Source: an uncultured Erysipelotrichaceae bacterium
Lineage (GTDB): Bacteria > Bacillota_I > Bacilli_A > RF39 > UBA660
Assembly: GCA_902767365.1 (NCBI GenBank)
Contig: CACXGX010000032.1
Location: 1 to 44,611, forward strand
Length of the DNA stretch: 44,611 bases
Direction of reading: 5' to 3'
Of this stretch, positions 7,663 through 15,327 are shown piece after piece (within the stretch, counting starts at the first letter, position 1; each line of letters begins with the position of its first letter). The position numbers and the translations under genes were made by a program. The notes below the pieces were generated by a model, which was not told the origin of the DNA, searched no databases, and worked only from the letters and a program-made list of their open reading frames with translations.

Positions 7663-7860
7663 TTATTGGGAAATTCTTTTTTTATGGAAAATAATTATCC
7701 CAATATTAAAGGTTTTACTAAAAGAAATATTGAATGAATGATACAATTTTATAAAACATATAAAGATGATAAAATTACGTCAACACTGCTGACGCAATTG
7801 AGCTGGTCGAATAATATGCTTATTTTGAGTAATACAAAAAGTAAAGAAGAACGCCATTTA
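7663..7860 (+). pseudogene. DUF1016 (YhcG-like PDDEXK nuclease) fragment
   Basis: One frame reads LLGNSFF-MENNYPNIKGFTKRNIE, then an in-frame TGA (7735-7737), then [12 protein letters not shown] and [18 protein letters not shown]. This is the well-conserved N-terminal winged-helix region of DUF1016 proteins, where the residue before MIQFY is usually Arg, so the TGA could be a mutated CGA. Everything after about SKEER, including the nuclease domain, is missing and is replaced by ugd sequence. The base composition around 7780-7815 (many ACG, CTG and GAG codons) is richer in GC than the neighbours, which suggests transfer. The ATG at 7738 has no ribosome binding site. Confidence 0.75.
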
Positions 7861-8529
7861 TGTTTGAAAATTGCTATAAAAGAAAATATTCCAGTTAAAT
7901 ATATGGGTAGTACTGAAGCAGAAGCTGTTAAGCTTTTTGCCAATACTTTTTTAGCACTTCGCGTTTCATATTTTAATGAACTTGATACATATGCTGAATT
8001 AAAAATGTTAAATACTAAAGATATAATTGATGGAGTATGTCTAGATCCTAGAATTGGTGACTACTACAATAATCCGTCTTTTGGTTATGGTGGATATTGT
8101 CTACCTAAAGATACAAAGCAATTACTTGCTAACTATGATAATGTTCCTCAAAATATGATTAAAGCTATAGTAGATGCTAATGTAACTAGAAAAGAACATA
8201 TAACAAATATGATTATGCTAAGAAAACCTAAAGTAGTAGGTGTGTATAGATTAACTATGAAAGCTGGATCTGACAATTTTAGAGCATCTGCTATTCAAAG
8301 TGTAATGTCTTTAATAAAAAAAGAAAAAGTAGAAGTTCAAATATATGAACCCACTATTAAAGAAGATATATTTGAAGGTTATAAAGTTGAACATGATTTA
8401 GATACTTTTAAAAACACTTCTGACGTTATTATTGCAAATAGATATGATGAAGCATTAGAAGATGAAATAGACAAAGTATATACAAGATATATATATATAG
8501 AAATAATTAAAGGATTCAGTAAAAACTGA
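7861..8529 (+). pseudogene. ugd: UDP-glucose 6-dehydrogenase, 5' deleted, fused to DUF1016 fragment
   Basis: From about [20 protein letters not shown] the open frame matches the second half of UDP-glucose dehydrogenase. It includes the middle-domain motif [10 protein letters not shown], the catalytic-cysteine motif [31 protein letters not shown] and a C-terminal Rossmann half ending DKVYTR. The first ~200 residues (NAD-binding domain) are absent, so no dehydrogenase activity is expected. The junction falls in AIKEN, a string plausible in both parents, so microhomology recombination may have joined them. The last residues differ from the normal family end (VYTRDIYRNN): a change in an AT-dinucleotide run shifts the frame and adds [13 protein letters not shown]. 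The normal end survives in the second copy at 10048-10161. Confidence 0.8.
8395..8487 (+). repeat. Direct repeat, left copy (ugd 3' end)
   Basis: These 93 bp match 10048-10140 without gaps, with 2 mismatches. This copy is in frame with the ugd remnant. Similarity fades upstream of 8390 and ends in an AT-dinucleotide tract that differs in length between copies. Confidence 0.95.
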
Positions 8530-8540
8530 ATCCTTTATCT
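8509..8540 (+). terminator. Intrinsic terminator at the ugd remnant end
   Basis: AAAGGATTCAGT (8509-8520) pairs with ACTGAATCCTTT (8525-8536), with the short T-rich tail ATCTTTT. It overlaps the last codons of the shifted frame. This structure is not present after the right-hand ugd copy. Confidence 0.75.
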
Positions 8541-8601
8541 TTTAGAAAAATAACAATTCATGTGTAATAATAATATTTGAATACCTTTTAAGCAATTATA
8601 A

Positions 8602-8630
8602 TTGACTACTATTACTTACTAGGTTATAAT
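8602..8630 (+). promoter_or_regulatory. Promoter of the HigB/HigA-like operon
   Basis: TTGACT (8602-8607), a 17-nt spacer and TATAAT (8625-8630) stand about 20 bp before the GGGGGAAAA ribosome binding site of the toxin gene. Confidence 0.8.
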
Positions 8631-8652
8631 ATAAACTGAATGGGGGAAAATC

Positions 8653-8985
8653 GTGATTATCATCGAAAGTAAATCATATAGAAAAACAGAAACCAAATTA
8701 TTAAAAAATAAACATAAAGTAGCTGAATTAGAAAAACTTAATAATATAAAAAATATAATTATTAATAAAGAAAATTTACATGAACTAATGATAAGTGAAT
8801 TTAAATATATTTATGATATTAGGAAAAAATCTGGTGATTTAAAAGAATTGTATTCAGCTAGTTTAAATAGTAACATTAGATTATTATTTAAACCAGTAGG
8901 GGAATATCCATATAATGAAATAGAAATAATAGAATTGGAATTTATAGAAATAAATGATAAACATTATAAAGGGGTGAATATATGA
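8653..8985 (+). CDS. RelE/HigB-superfamily toxin
   Basis: The gene starts at GTG 8653 behind GGGGGAAAA and encodes 110 residues. The C-terminal half has the RelE/HigB pattern: FKYIYDIRKKSGDLKELYSA with the Leu-Lys-Glu-Leu turn, then NIRLLFKPVGE and IIELEFIEINDKHYKGV. These correspond to the strand carrying the conserved Arg and to the final His-Tyr motif. Such toxins cleave ribosome-bound mRNA. The stop overlaps the antitoxin start by four bases (8982-8985), so translation is coupled, and toxin-first order is typical of higBA. The two genes sit between two copies of the ugd 3' end. Confidence 0.7.
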   Translation: MIIIESKSYRKTETKLLKNKHKVAELEKLNNIKNIIINKENLHELMISEFKYIYDIRKKSGDLKELYSASLNSNIRLLFKPVGEYPYNEIEIIELEFIEINDKHYKGVNI

Positions 8986-9992
8986 ACGGCTTTGGTAGTA
9001 TTTTAAAAGATTATTTAAATTATCATAAAATATCTCAAACAGATTTTGCAGATAGATTAGGAATAACTCAAAAACATATGAATGAAATTATTAATGGAAA
9101 AACAAATCTTTCTTTAGAGTTAATCATCTCCATCAGTTTACTTACAAATATAGATGCTAACTTAATTTATTATGTGGAAAATAAAAAGAAAACATATGAA
9201 ATGTTAATAAAAAAATATAAAACAGAAAAAGATATTAATAAATTATTAAATGGTTTTTATATTAATGAAATGAATAAAAAAGGATGGATTAAATTAAAAG
9301 ATAAAAGTTCTTTTACTCAAAATTATTTAGATCTATTAGAGTTCTTAAATGTTAAAGATTTAGATGTTTTAAATACTTATTTAGAAAAGAGATATTTATT
9401 TAAAAAGAAAAATGATGCTGATAATAGAAAAATTTATTTATGGATAAAGCATTGCGATGAGATGGTTAAAAATATTGAAATAAAAAAATATAATCGTTTA
9501 TTATTAGATAAATTATTATCTGAACTTAAATTAGAAAGTAATAATAAATTTGACTCAGAAAAAATTATTAATATTTTAGCTAAATATGGAATTGTCTTAT
9601 ATATAGAAGATGCTTTACAAGGAACTAAGATAAGAGGAAGTATAAAAGTAATGATAGATAGACCAGTAATATATTTAACTAAATATTATAAAGAAAAATC
9701 ATCTTTTTATTTTACTTTGTATCATGAGTTATTTCATTTAAAAAAGGATTATAATATGTTAAAGAATAAAACTATTATTGAACTTGATGATGAAGATGAA
9801 ATGGATAACTTAGCTTTAAATGAAATGATACCTAATGAAGTATATAAAGACATAATAAATAATATAAGTAAAATAGATATTATTGCCAAAACCAATAATA
9901 TCCCATTATGTTTTATATATTCTAGATTAGCTAAAGAAGGAATAATATCATATAAATCAAAAGAATATCTACAAAATATTGAAAGGATTTAA
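8982..9992 (+). CDS. HTH-ImmA/IrrE metallopeptidase antitoxin (HigA-like)
   Basis: This is a 336-residue protein. Residues about 5-65 form a Cro/CI-type XRE HTH (ISQTDFADRLGITQKHMNEI then INGKTNLSL). The C-terminal part holds an IrrE/ImmA zinc peptidase signature: YFTLYHELFHLKKDY with the HExxH motif, followed by DEMDNLALNEMIPNEVY, the usual Glu-x-x-Ala-Asn/Asp helix. HTH-IrrE proteins occur as antitoxins of RelE/HigB-like toxins and as regulators that cleave partner repressors. The ribosome binding site AGGGGTGAATAT and the 4-nt overlap with the toxin support coexpression. It probably represses the promoter at 8602-8630. Confidence 0.85.
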   Translation: MNGFGSILKDYLNYHKISQTDFADRLGITQKHMNEIINGKTNLSLELIISISLLTNIDANLIYYVENKKKTYEMLIKKYKTEKDINKLLNGFYINEMNKKGWIKLKDKSSFTQNYLDLLEFLNVKDLDVLNTYLEKRYLFKKKNDADNRKIYLWIKHCDEMVKNIEIKKYNRLLLDKLLSELKLESNNKFDSEKIINILAKYGIVLYIEDALQGTKIRGSIKVMIDRPVIYLTKYYKEKSSFYFTLYHELFHLKKDYNMLKNKTIIELDDEDEMDNLALNEMIPNEVYKDIINNISKIDIIAKTNNIPLCFIYSRLAKEGIISYKSKEYLQNIERI

Positions 9993-10047
9993 GTGCAAAA
10001 AATATTAAAGTAGTATAAAAGGTTAATGTGCTTATAACAAAGTGCAC

Positions 10048-10140
10048 GATTTAGATACTTTTAAAAATACATCTGACGTTATTATTGCAAATAGATATGA
10101 TGAAGCATTAGAAGATGAAATAGACAAAGTATATACAAGA
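10048..10140 (+). repeat. Direct repeat, right copy (orphan ugd 3' end)
   Basis: This copy has no upstream ugd reading frame. It runs on to the normal family C-terminus (VYTRDIYRNN, stop at about 10159-10161), so it looks like the original 3' end, displaced 1.65 kb from the body of the gene by the toxin/antitoxin cassette. Confidence 0.95.
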
Positions 10141-10162
10141 GATATATATAGAAATAATTAAG

Positions 10163-10190
10163 TTGTAATTTCAAAAAAATATGTTATAAT
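10163..10190 (+). promoter_or_regulatory. Promoter for the 183-residue unknown gene
   Basis: TTGTAA (10163-10168), a 16-nt spacer and TATAAT (10185-10190), followed by an AAGGAGAT ribosome binding site at about 10201-10208. Confidence 0.65.
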
Positions 10191-10214
10191 AACTAATCAC
10201 AAGGAGATATAAAT

Positions 10215-10766
10215 ATGCTTAAAATTTATAATGCTTATGCAAATCATGGTAAGTTTGAATTAGATGATTATATAATTTTCGATTGTGGCAAATTTTATAC
10301 AGGTTATAATGGTTTCGGTGAAGTTCATTCAGGTGACCCAAAATGTATAAAAGCTAATTATGAATTACAATCATTAAAAAATTTTGAAGGTTATTCAAGT
10401 AATGTAAAAGTTGATGACGGTTGGGCCCAAAGCTTTACAATTTGGCATCCAATGAGTTATGAAAAAATTGCTGAAATATATGGAAATGTTGTTAAAACTC
10501 CTGAAGATTATGAGAAATATGGATTGAATGAAGAAGGAATTTTGTTATTTACAGATTATATTCATTTAAGATATGTTAATGATGGTTTGGTTAAGAAAAT
10601 TTTTGGAAGAGATCAAAATGCAGGCCTATATTTATTAATGCCTAATGCTTCAGTTAGTATGGAAGTAGCTTCATCAACAAGTAAAGATGAAAAAAAATAT
10701 GAAGTTTTGCAAAGCCAAAGTCTAGGAAAACAATTAATATTAGCACCAATGAAAAGAAAAATATAG
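10215..10766 (+). CDS. Unknown protein, 183 residues
   Basis: ATG 10215 follows AAGGAGAT at a good distance, and a promoter precedes it. The protein is soluble, rich in aromatic residues and Gly in its first half (CGKFYTGYNGFGEVHSGDPK) and contains a WHPMSYEKIAEIYG segment. There is no signal peptide, membrane segment or recognised motif. It ends in a basic LAPMKRKI and is followed by a two-way terminator shared with the convergent gene. It begins just after the orphan ugd end, so it marks the right border of the rearranged zone. Confidence 0.7.
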   Translation: MLKIYNAYANHGKFELDDYIIFDCGKFYTGYNGFGEVHSGDPKCIKANYELQSLKNFEGYSSNVKVDDGWAQSFTIWHPMSYEKIAEIYGNVVKTPEDYEKYGLNEEGILLFTDYIHLRYVNDGLVKKIFGRDQNAGLYLLMPNASVSMEVASSTSKDEKKYEVLQSQSLGKQLILAPMKRKI

Positions 10767-10784
10767 AAAATATAATAATCAATA

Positions 10785-10813
10785 GAAAAGACCAATTATG
10801 ATTGGTCTTTCTT
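10785..10813. terminator. Bidirectional terminator between convergent genes
   Basis: AAAGACCAAT (10787-10796) pairs with ATTGGTCTTT (10801-10810) around a TATG loop. It is flanked by A-rich and T-rich sequence, so it can serve both strands; it overlaps the end of the minus-strand gene. Confidence 0.8.
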
Positions 10814-12124
10814 TTGCTTATTAACGTTAAATAATAATCTTTTTTGATTGATTTGATCTAAATCACTTAATGGTTGTTTTCCATTTTGTAATAAAACTTG
10901 ATTATAAATATTAATTACTGATTCAAATATATTTTCTATTCTATAGTATTCTTCGTTTTCTTTATTACAATAATCATATTCTAATACAGTATCATAACTA
11001 TTATAATCTAACGGACAATTAAGTCCTCCAATTGTATAAGACAAATTAACTTTTCCAAGTTCACTATCAACTGTATCAGTATCTATTTGATGATTACTTG
11101 AACTATTTACTAAAATAGTTAGTTCTCTTCCTGTATCTTTACATTGTTCACAACTTTCAAGAAACATATCTGAAACTAGCATAGGAAAATCATTTGAAAC
11201 AATAATATCATATTCTCCAATATGACTTAAAAAATCCTTATCATTAAAAGTAAGATTTAATCCTTGTTCTTCTGCTACTTTAAGAGTAATTTCTTTTAAT
11301 TTAGAAGTACCTAAAAATAATATTTTTAAATCTGATTTTTTTGTAGGTAGAGGTAATCTCTCTTTATTAATATAATCTTCAATTGGTACAAATATCTTTT
11401 TTTCTTCTTTTTCTAATGTATGATTAACTAATGCATTATCTACTATTCTATTAAAACAATCATAATATGAAGAATGTTCAATTTCTTCCCATCGTTTCTG
11501 ATTATTATCAGTTTTTAAATATTCACAAGTAAATGCATCTTTATCACGATAAATTTTAGAAAATACTAAATGATTTTCACTTCTTAAAAACATAATTTTA
11601 TTTTCTAATTCAAATCTCTCTAATTTTATATTTTTAGATTCTTGATTTCCTTCAATAATAATATGATATTTATTTAATTCTTCTGGATGACTCTCAAAAT
11701 ATTGATTTGCTCTAATAATAGATTTAAAACAATCTACATTCTTAAATCCATATTTTATAAGTTCATCATATTCTATTTGAGAATCAGATAATAATAACAC
11801 ATTAGCATTATTTAATACTTTAACTCTTTTTTCTTCTTTTTCTTTTTTAAAAGCTTCAATATCTAATTTATTAAAATAATCAATAACATAAGGCCCCAAT
11901 AATCGTTCTTTAACATGTCTATCTATAGAATCAATTAATATATTATTCGTTGATAAAAATGTATTTATATCTGATATTAATTCAGTATGATCAAAATATC
12001 CATCAAGTTTTAAATTGAATTTTTTTTCAAAGTCTTCAATTAATAAATTTAAATCAGAGTCATCAATCTTACCAAACTTAAAAAAAACTCCAAAAAGGAA
12101 ATTATAATAATATACTATTTTCAT
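10796..12124 (-). CDS. Unknown protein, 442 residues, with two receiver-like alpha/beta segments
   Basis: The minus-strand gene starts at ATG 12124 behind AAAGGGTGTTATT. It is unrecognised. Two stretches look like parallel alpha/beta units. Around 105-155 is VKVLNNANVLLLSDSQIEYD then YGFKNVDCFKSII and NKYHIIIEGN; around 265-310 is LKILFLGTSKLKEITLKVAE then IGEYDIIVSNDF. Both resemble degenerate receiver or DUF2325-like folds without a clear phospho-acceptor context. There are no membrane segments. A Cys pair in ESCEQCKDTG and a late NCPLDYNSYD add nothing diagnostic. No partner gene is adjacent. The 12125-12292 interval upstream contains only a 32-codon ORF without a good ribosome binding site. 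Confidence 0.7.
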   Translation of the reverse strand: MKIVYYYNFLFGVFFKFGKIDDSDLNLLIEDFEKKFNLKLDGYFDHTELISDINTFLSTNNILIDSIDRHVKERLLGPYVIDYFNKLDIEAFKKEKEEKRVKVLNNANVLLLSDSQIEYDELIKYGFKNVDCFKSIIRANQYFESHPEELNKYHIIIEGNQESKNIKLERFELENKIMFLRSENHLVFSKIYRDKDAFTCEYLKTDNNQKRWEEIEHSSYYDCFNRIVDNALVNHTLEKEEKKIFVPIEDYINKERLPLPTKKSDLKILFLGTSKLKEITLKVAEEQGLNLTFNDKDFLSHIGEYDIIVSNDFPMLVSDMFLESCEQCKDTGRELTILVNSSSNHQIDTDTVDSELGKVNLSYTIGGLNCPLDYNSYDTVLEYDYCNKENEEYYRIENIFESVINIYNQVLLQNGKQPLSDLDQINQKRLLFNVNKQKKDQS

Positions 12125-12292
12125 AATAATAACACCCTTTCTTTAAATGGTTTTTATAATAACATAATTATAAAGTAATATCAATTTTTATAGATAAAAT
12201 TTTATAGGATTATTATGTTAGCTATAGGTAATCCAAGAAAAAAAGTGATTACTCTACAAAAACCTACTATGCTATTAAAACAAAAAAACTTA

Positions 12293-12321
12293 TTGACACT
12301 TTAAAAAGATAATAATACAAT
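12293..12321 (+). promoter_or_regulatory. Strong promoter of the tRNA-Asp gene
   Basis: TTGACA (12293-12298), an exact 17-nt spacer and TACAAT (12316-12321). The tRNA begins 12 bp after the -10 box. Confidence 0.85.
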
Positions 12322-12333
12322 ATGATTACTAAT

Positions 12334-12408
12334 GGTTCGTTGGTGCAATGTTAACACACTCGCCTGTCGCGTGAGAGATTAGAGGTTAAATTCCTTTACG
12401 AACCGCCA
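12334..12408 (+). tRNA. tRNA-Asp (GTC) with atypical D and T loops
   Basis: The acceptor stem GGTTCGT/ACGAACC is perfect, with discriminator G73 and an encoded CCA (12406-12408). The anticodon stem CTCGC/GTGAG encloses the loop C-T-GTC-G-C; the anticodon is at 12366-12368. The T stem AGAGG/CCTTT is sound. Two conserved elements are changed. The D loop reads A-A-T-G-T-T-A, with G18 followed by T instead of G19. The T loop is TTAAATT, with A at position 56 instead of C. The usual G19-C56 elbow pair is therefore lost on both sides and could be replaced by T19-A56. Position 37 is G rather than the usual A. G34, T35, C36, C38 and G73, known AspRS identity elements, are kept. The gene stands alone with its own promoter and terminator. 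Confidence 0.9.
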
Positions 12409-12419
12409 TATAGATTACT

Positions 12420-12447
12420 AGGATTCAATATAAATTGAATTCTTTTT
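12420..12447 (+). terminator. Terminator of the tRNA-Asp transcript
   Basis: GGATTCAAT (12421-12429) pairs with ATTGAATTC (12434-12442, one G-T pair), and a five-T run follows. Confidence 0.75.
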
Positions 12448-12484
12448 ATTTGTTATGATACAATATAAATAAATAGGTGAATTT

Positions 12485-13819
12485 ATGAAAAGAGTTATTA
12501 CATATGGAACTTTTGATTTGTTCCATGAAGGCCATTACAATATTTTAAAAAGAGCTAAAGAATTAGGAGACTATTTAATAGTAGGAGTTACATCTGAAAA
12601 CTATGATAAATCTAGAGGAAAACTTAATGTTCAACAATCTTTAGTTGATAGAATTGAAAATGTTAAGAAATCAGGTTTTGCTGATAAAATAATAGTAGAG
12701 GAATATGAAGGACAAAAAATTGAAGATATTAAAAAGTATAAAGCCAATACCTTTGTTATAGGATCAGATTGGGAAGGGAAATTTGATTACTTAAAAGAAT
12801 ATTGTAATGTTGTTTATTTAGAAAGAACAAGAGGAGTTTCAAGTACAAAACTAAGAAATGAAAAAAGAGGAATTATTAAACTAGGATGTGTTGGAACTGG
12901 AAGAATTGCTAAAAGAATGTGTCGAGAGTCTAAATATGTTAGTGGAATAAGTTTTGATTACATTTATGATAGAAAAATAGATAATGCAATAAAATTTGCT
13001 GAAGATAATGATATGACTTTTCATACTAATAACTATGATGAATTTTTAGATAAAGTAGACGCTGTATATATAGCAATACCTCATCCATATCATTATGAAT
13101 TTACTAAAAAAGCACTTTTAAAAGGAAAACATGTATTATGTGAAAAACCTATTACTTTAAAGAAAAAAGAAACTAAAGAACTTTATAGTTTAGCTAAAAA
13201 GAACAAAGTAGTATTATATGAAGCTATTAAGACTGCATATGCACCTGGGTTTAAAAGATTAATTGCTATTGCTAAAAGTGGACTTATTGGAGAAATAAGA
13301 GATGTAGATGCTACATTTACTAAATTAATAAATGATTATAATTTAAGAGAATATGATAAAGAACAAGGTGGAGGAAGTGTTAATGAGTTATCTACTTATC
13401 CATTAATTGCTATAGTTAAGTTATTAGGATGCCGTTATAAGAATCTTTCTTTTAATTCATTTAAAGGACCAAATGGAGTAGATATATATACTAAAATATA
13501 TCTTAGTTATCCTAATTCAGTTGCTACAGCAAGTGTAGGAATAGGCGTTAAAAAAGAAGGAGAATTAATTATATCAGGAACAAGAGGATATATATATGTT
13601 CCAGCTCCTTGGTGGAAAACAGAGTATTTTGAAGCAAGATTTGAAGATCAAAAAAATAATCAAAGATATTTCTTTAAATTTGATGAAGATGGATTAAGAT
13701 ATGAATTATCAGAATTTTTAAATTCTATTATAGGAAAGAATCCTAATATATCTTTATCAGAAGAAGAGAGTATAACTATTTCAGAAATAATAGAGAAGTT
13801 TAATAGTAAAGAAAAATAA
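12485..13819 (+). CDS. Fused cytidylyltransferase-like and Gfo/Idh/MocA oxidoreductase
   Basis: ATG 12485 follows AATAGGTGAATTT. Residues 1-130 are a nucleotidyltransferase of the TagD/glycerol-3-phosphate cytidylyltransferase type: ITYGTFDLFHEGHYNIL with the HxGH motif, DRIENVKKSGFADKII, and ERTRGVSSTKLR in place of RTxGISTT. From about residue 135 a NAD-binding Gfo/Idh/MocA domain follows (KLGCVGTGRIAKRM), with the CEKPITLKKKETKEL motif that carries the conserved Glu-Lys-Pro. The first domain would activate a polyol phosphate to a CDP-polyol, and the second would oxidise or reduce a sugar or polyol. A fusion suggests consecutive steps in making a cell-surface CDP-polyol such as a teichoic-acid or capsule precursor. 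No polymer genes are adjacent. Confidence 0.85.
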   Translation: MKRVITYGTFDLFHEGHYNILKRAKELGDYLIVGVTSENYDKSRGKLNVQQSLVDRIENVKKSGFADKIIVEEYEGQKIEDIKKYKANTFVIGSDWEGKFDYLKEYCNVVYLERTRGVSSTKLRNEKRGIIKLGCVGTGRIAKRMCRESKYVSGISFDYIYDRKIDNAIKFAEDNDMTFHTNNYDEFLDKVDAVYIAIPHPYHYEFTKKALLKGKHVLCEKPITLKKKETKELYSLAKKNKVVLYEAIKTAYAPGFKRLIAIAKSGLIGEIRDVDATFTKLINDYNLREYDKEQGGGSVNELSTYPLIAIVKLLGCRYKNLSFNSFKGPNGVDIYTKIYLSYPNSVATASVGIGVKKEGELIISGTRGYIYVPAPWWKTEYFEARFEDQKNNQRYFFKFDEDGLRYELSEFLNSIIGKNPNISLSEEESITISEIIEKFNSKEK

Positions 13820-13878
13820 AATAAATATATTTAATAATTAAATAATATATGTTATTCTAATAATAGGAGTGTGATAGT

Positions 13879-14718
13879 ATGAATGAAAATACAACTAAGA
13901 AGGGTAATAAAATTGTATTAATAATTATTATAATAGGAGTATTATTATTAATAGCAGGAGTAACATGTTTCTTTGTTCTTGGTAATAAAGATGAAAAAGA
14001 AAATAAAAATGAAACTACAAATGAACAAAATACAACAGAAGATTTAGCAAGTAAATTTGAAGGTATTTACAAAAATAAAGATAGTAAATTATATATTAAA
14101 AAACTATCTAATAATACTTTCCAATATTCTTTATCTAATCCAGGATTATTTCAAGGTAAAGCTAATATAGAAGGAAATAGTGCTAAAGAAAATGATGGAT
14201 TTAGTAGTGGTGAATTATTTACATTTGAATATAAGCAAGATGGAAATATTGAAGTTGGATATACTGATAAAGAATCTGAACCATTAATTGAATTAGGTAC
14301 TTATACTAAAGAAGCAGACTATAATAAAGAAAACGTTTATAAATATGAAGTAGGAGATCCAAAATATTTAAAATCTAATTATAGTGGATTATATAAAAAT
14401 GGAGATTTAACACTTGCTGTAATTCAGGTTTCAGAAAAAGAAGTACTATTAAAGACATATGAAAATTCAAATGATATTACTAATCATATTGATGATAATT
14501 TTACAATAGAACGTGATAATTATTTAGTATCAAAAGATTTATTTGATGAAACTAAAAATGATTATGAAATGAAGTTCAATGGAAAAGAATTCAATTTAAT
14601 TGTACATGATGAACTATTTGGTATAGATGAAGAAGATAAAAAACTAGAAGGTACTTATAAATATACTGGAGAAATAACTGAAGAAAAAATATTAAAAGAA
14701 TTTTATGGATTCTTCTAA
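13879..14718 (+). CDS. Membrane-anchored extracytoplasmic protein, unknown
   Basis: ATG 13879 follows AATAGGAGTGTGATAGT. Residues 1-12 are Lys/Asn-rich, 13-34 form one transmembrane helix (IVLIIIIIGVLLLIAGVTCF), and 36-55 are a charged, Asn/Glu-rich linker. The remaining ~220 residues are beta-rich, with two similar units (FEGIYKNKDSKLYIKKLSNN and YSGLYKNGDLTLAVIQVSEK), suggesting a duplicated barrel or lipocalin-like domain outside the membrane. No lipobox is present. Function is unknown. The same layout (anchor, charged linker, beta domain) recurs at 35337-36446. Confidence 0.75.
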   Translation: MNENTTKKGNKIVLIIIIIGVLLLIAGVTCFFVLGNKDEKENKNETTNEQNTTEDLASKFEGIYKNKDSKLYIKKLSNNTFQYSLSNPGLFQGKANIEGNSAKENDGFSSGELFTFEYKQDGNIEVGYTDKESEPLIELGTYTKEADYNKENVYKYEVGDPKYLKSNYSGLYKNGDLTLAVIQVSEKEVLLKTYENSNDITNHIDDNFTIERDNYLVSKDLFDETKNDYEMKFNGKEFNLIVHDELFGIDEEDKKLEGTYKYTGEITEEKILKEFYGFF

Positions 14719-14723
14719 AAAAT

Positions 14724-14752
14724 AAAGACTTTCAACAAAAGTCTTTTTTTGT
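14724..14752 (+). terminator. Intrinsic terminator
   Basis: AAAGACTTT (14724-14732) pairs with AAAGTCTTT (14738-14746), and seven T residues follow from 14744. Confidence 0.85.
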
Positions 14753-14784
14753 TATAATATATATTAATTTTTGGAGATGATTAT

Positions 14785-15234
14785 ATGCCTATTAATAATA
14801 AATTAAATAATATAGATGAATTTGAATATATTAGTAGATGTTTAGAATTTGAAAAAGAAAGAGAAAGTAATATTAATAATAATTGTAATATTATGATTAT
14901 TAGTAATTCAATTATTTTAATACCTTTGGTATATGCTTTTATTGAAACTTTAAAAGCTTTTCCACAAGTTAATACTTTAATTATTATATTTGGTTTCATA
15001 TTAATTGGTGTAGTATTAACTAGTATATTCTTATCAGTACTTTCACAAATATTTTATAAAACAATTAATAGAAGTATTGATGATAATCTTAATAATTATT
15101 TAAATAATGTTTATAAAATTAAATATAAAAATAATTGTTTAAGAAAAAGATTATTATTTGCTTCTTTAATATGTAATAGTATATTATTTATTTTATTAGC
15201 ATCATTTATTCTTGTAGTAATGATTGTAATGTAA
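14785..15234 (+). CDS. Small integral membrane protein, unknown
   Basis: This 149-residue protein starts at ATG 14785 behind TTTGGAGATGATT. A charged N-terminal helix (EYISRCLEFEKERESN) precedes three predicted membrane helices at about 34-54, 63-87 and 124-148, the last reaching the C-terminus (SLICNSILFILLASFILVVM). A polar, Asn/Lys-rich stretch lies between the second and third helices. The helix-then-TM arrangement recalls SLATT-type proteins, but similarity is too weak to name it. Confidence 0.7.
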   Translation: MPINNKLNNIDEFEYISRCLEFEKERESNINNNCNIMIISNSIILIPLVYAFIETLKAFPQVNTLIIIFGFILIGVVLTSIFLSVLSQIFYKTINRSIDDNLNNYLNNVYKIKYKNNCLRKRLLFASLICNSILFILLASFILVVMIVM

Positions 15235-15251
15235 AAAAATAAAAAACACTC

Positions 15252-15280
15252 TTGACAAACTTTCTTTTGGTGATTAAAAT
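15252..15280 (+). promoter_or_regulatory. Promoter of the leader/AAA_28 operon
   Basis: TTGACA (15252-15257), a 17-nt spacer and TAAAAT (15275-15280). A small hairpin, GGTGT-TAC-ACACC, follows at 15281-15293, near the expected RNA 5' end. Confidence 0.85.
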
Positions 15281-15327
15281 GGTGTTACACACCGAGAAAA
15301 TTTAACAATTTTTTAGGAGGTGACACT

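Noticed and set aside
7738-8529. Intact UDP-glucose dehydrogenase gene
   Set aside because: The NAD-binding half is missing, the first ~45 codons belong to DUF1016, and there is no ribosome binding site at the apparent start.
1-10200. Insertion sequences or CRISPR arrays
   Set aside because: No transposase or integrase reading frames, no terminal inverted repeats with target duplications, and no regularly spaced repeats were seen, in spite of the rearrangements.
12125-12300. Phage attachment site at the tRNA-Asp gene
   Set aside because: No second copy of the tRNA 3' end and no integrase were found in the window.
12215-12313. 32-codon ORF beginning MLAIGNPRKKSDYSTKTYYA
   Set aside because: There is no proper ribosome binding site and it ends inside the tRNA promoter. 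It may be the tail of a lost gene but cannot be supported.
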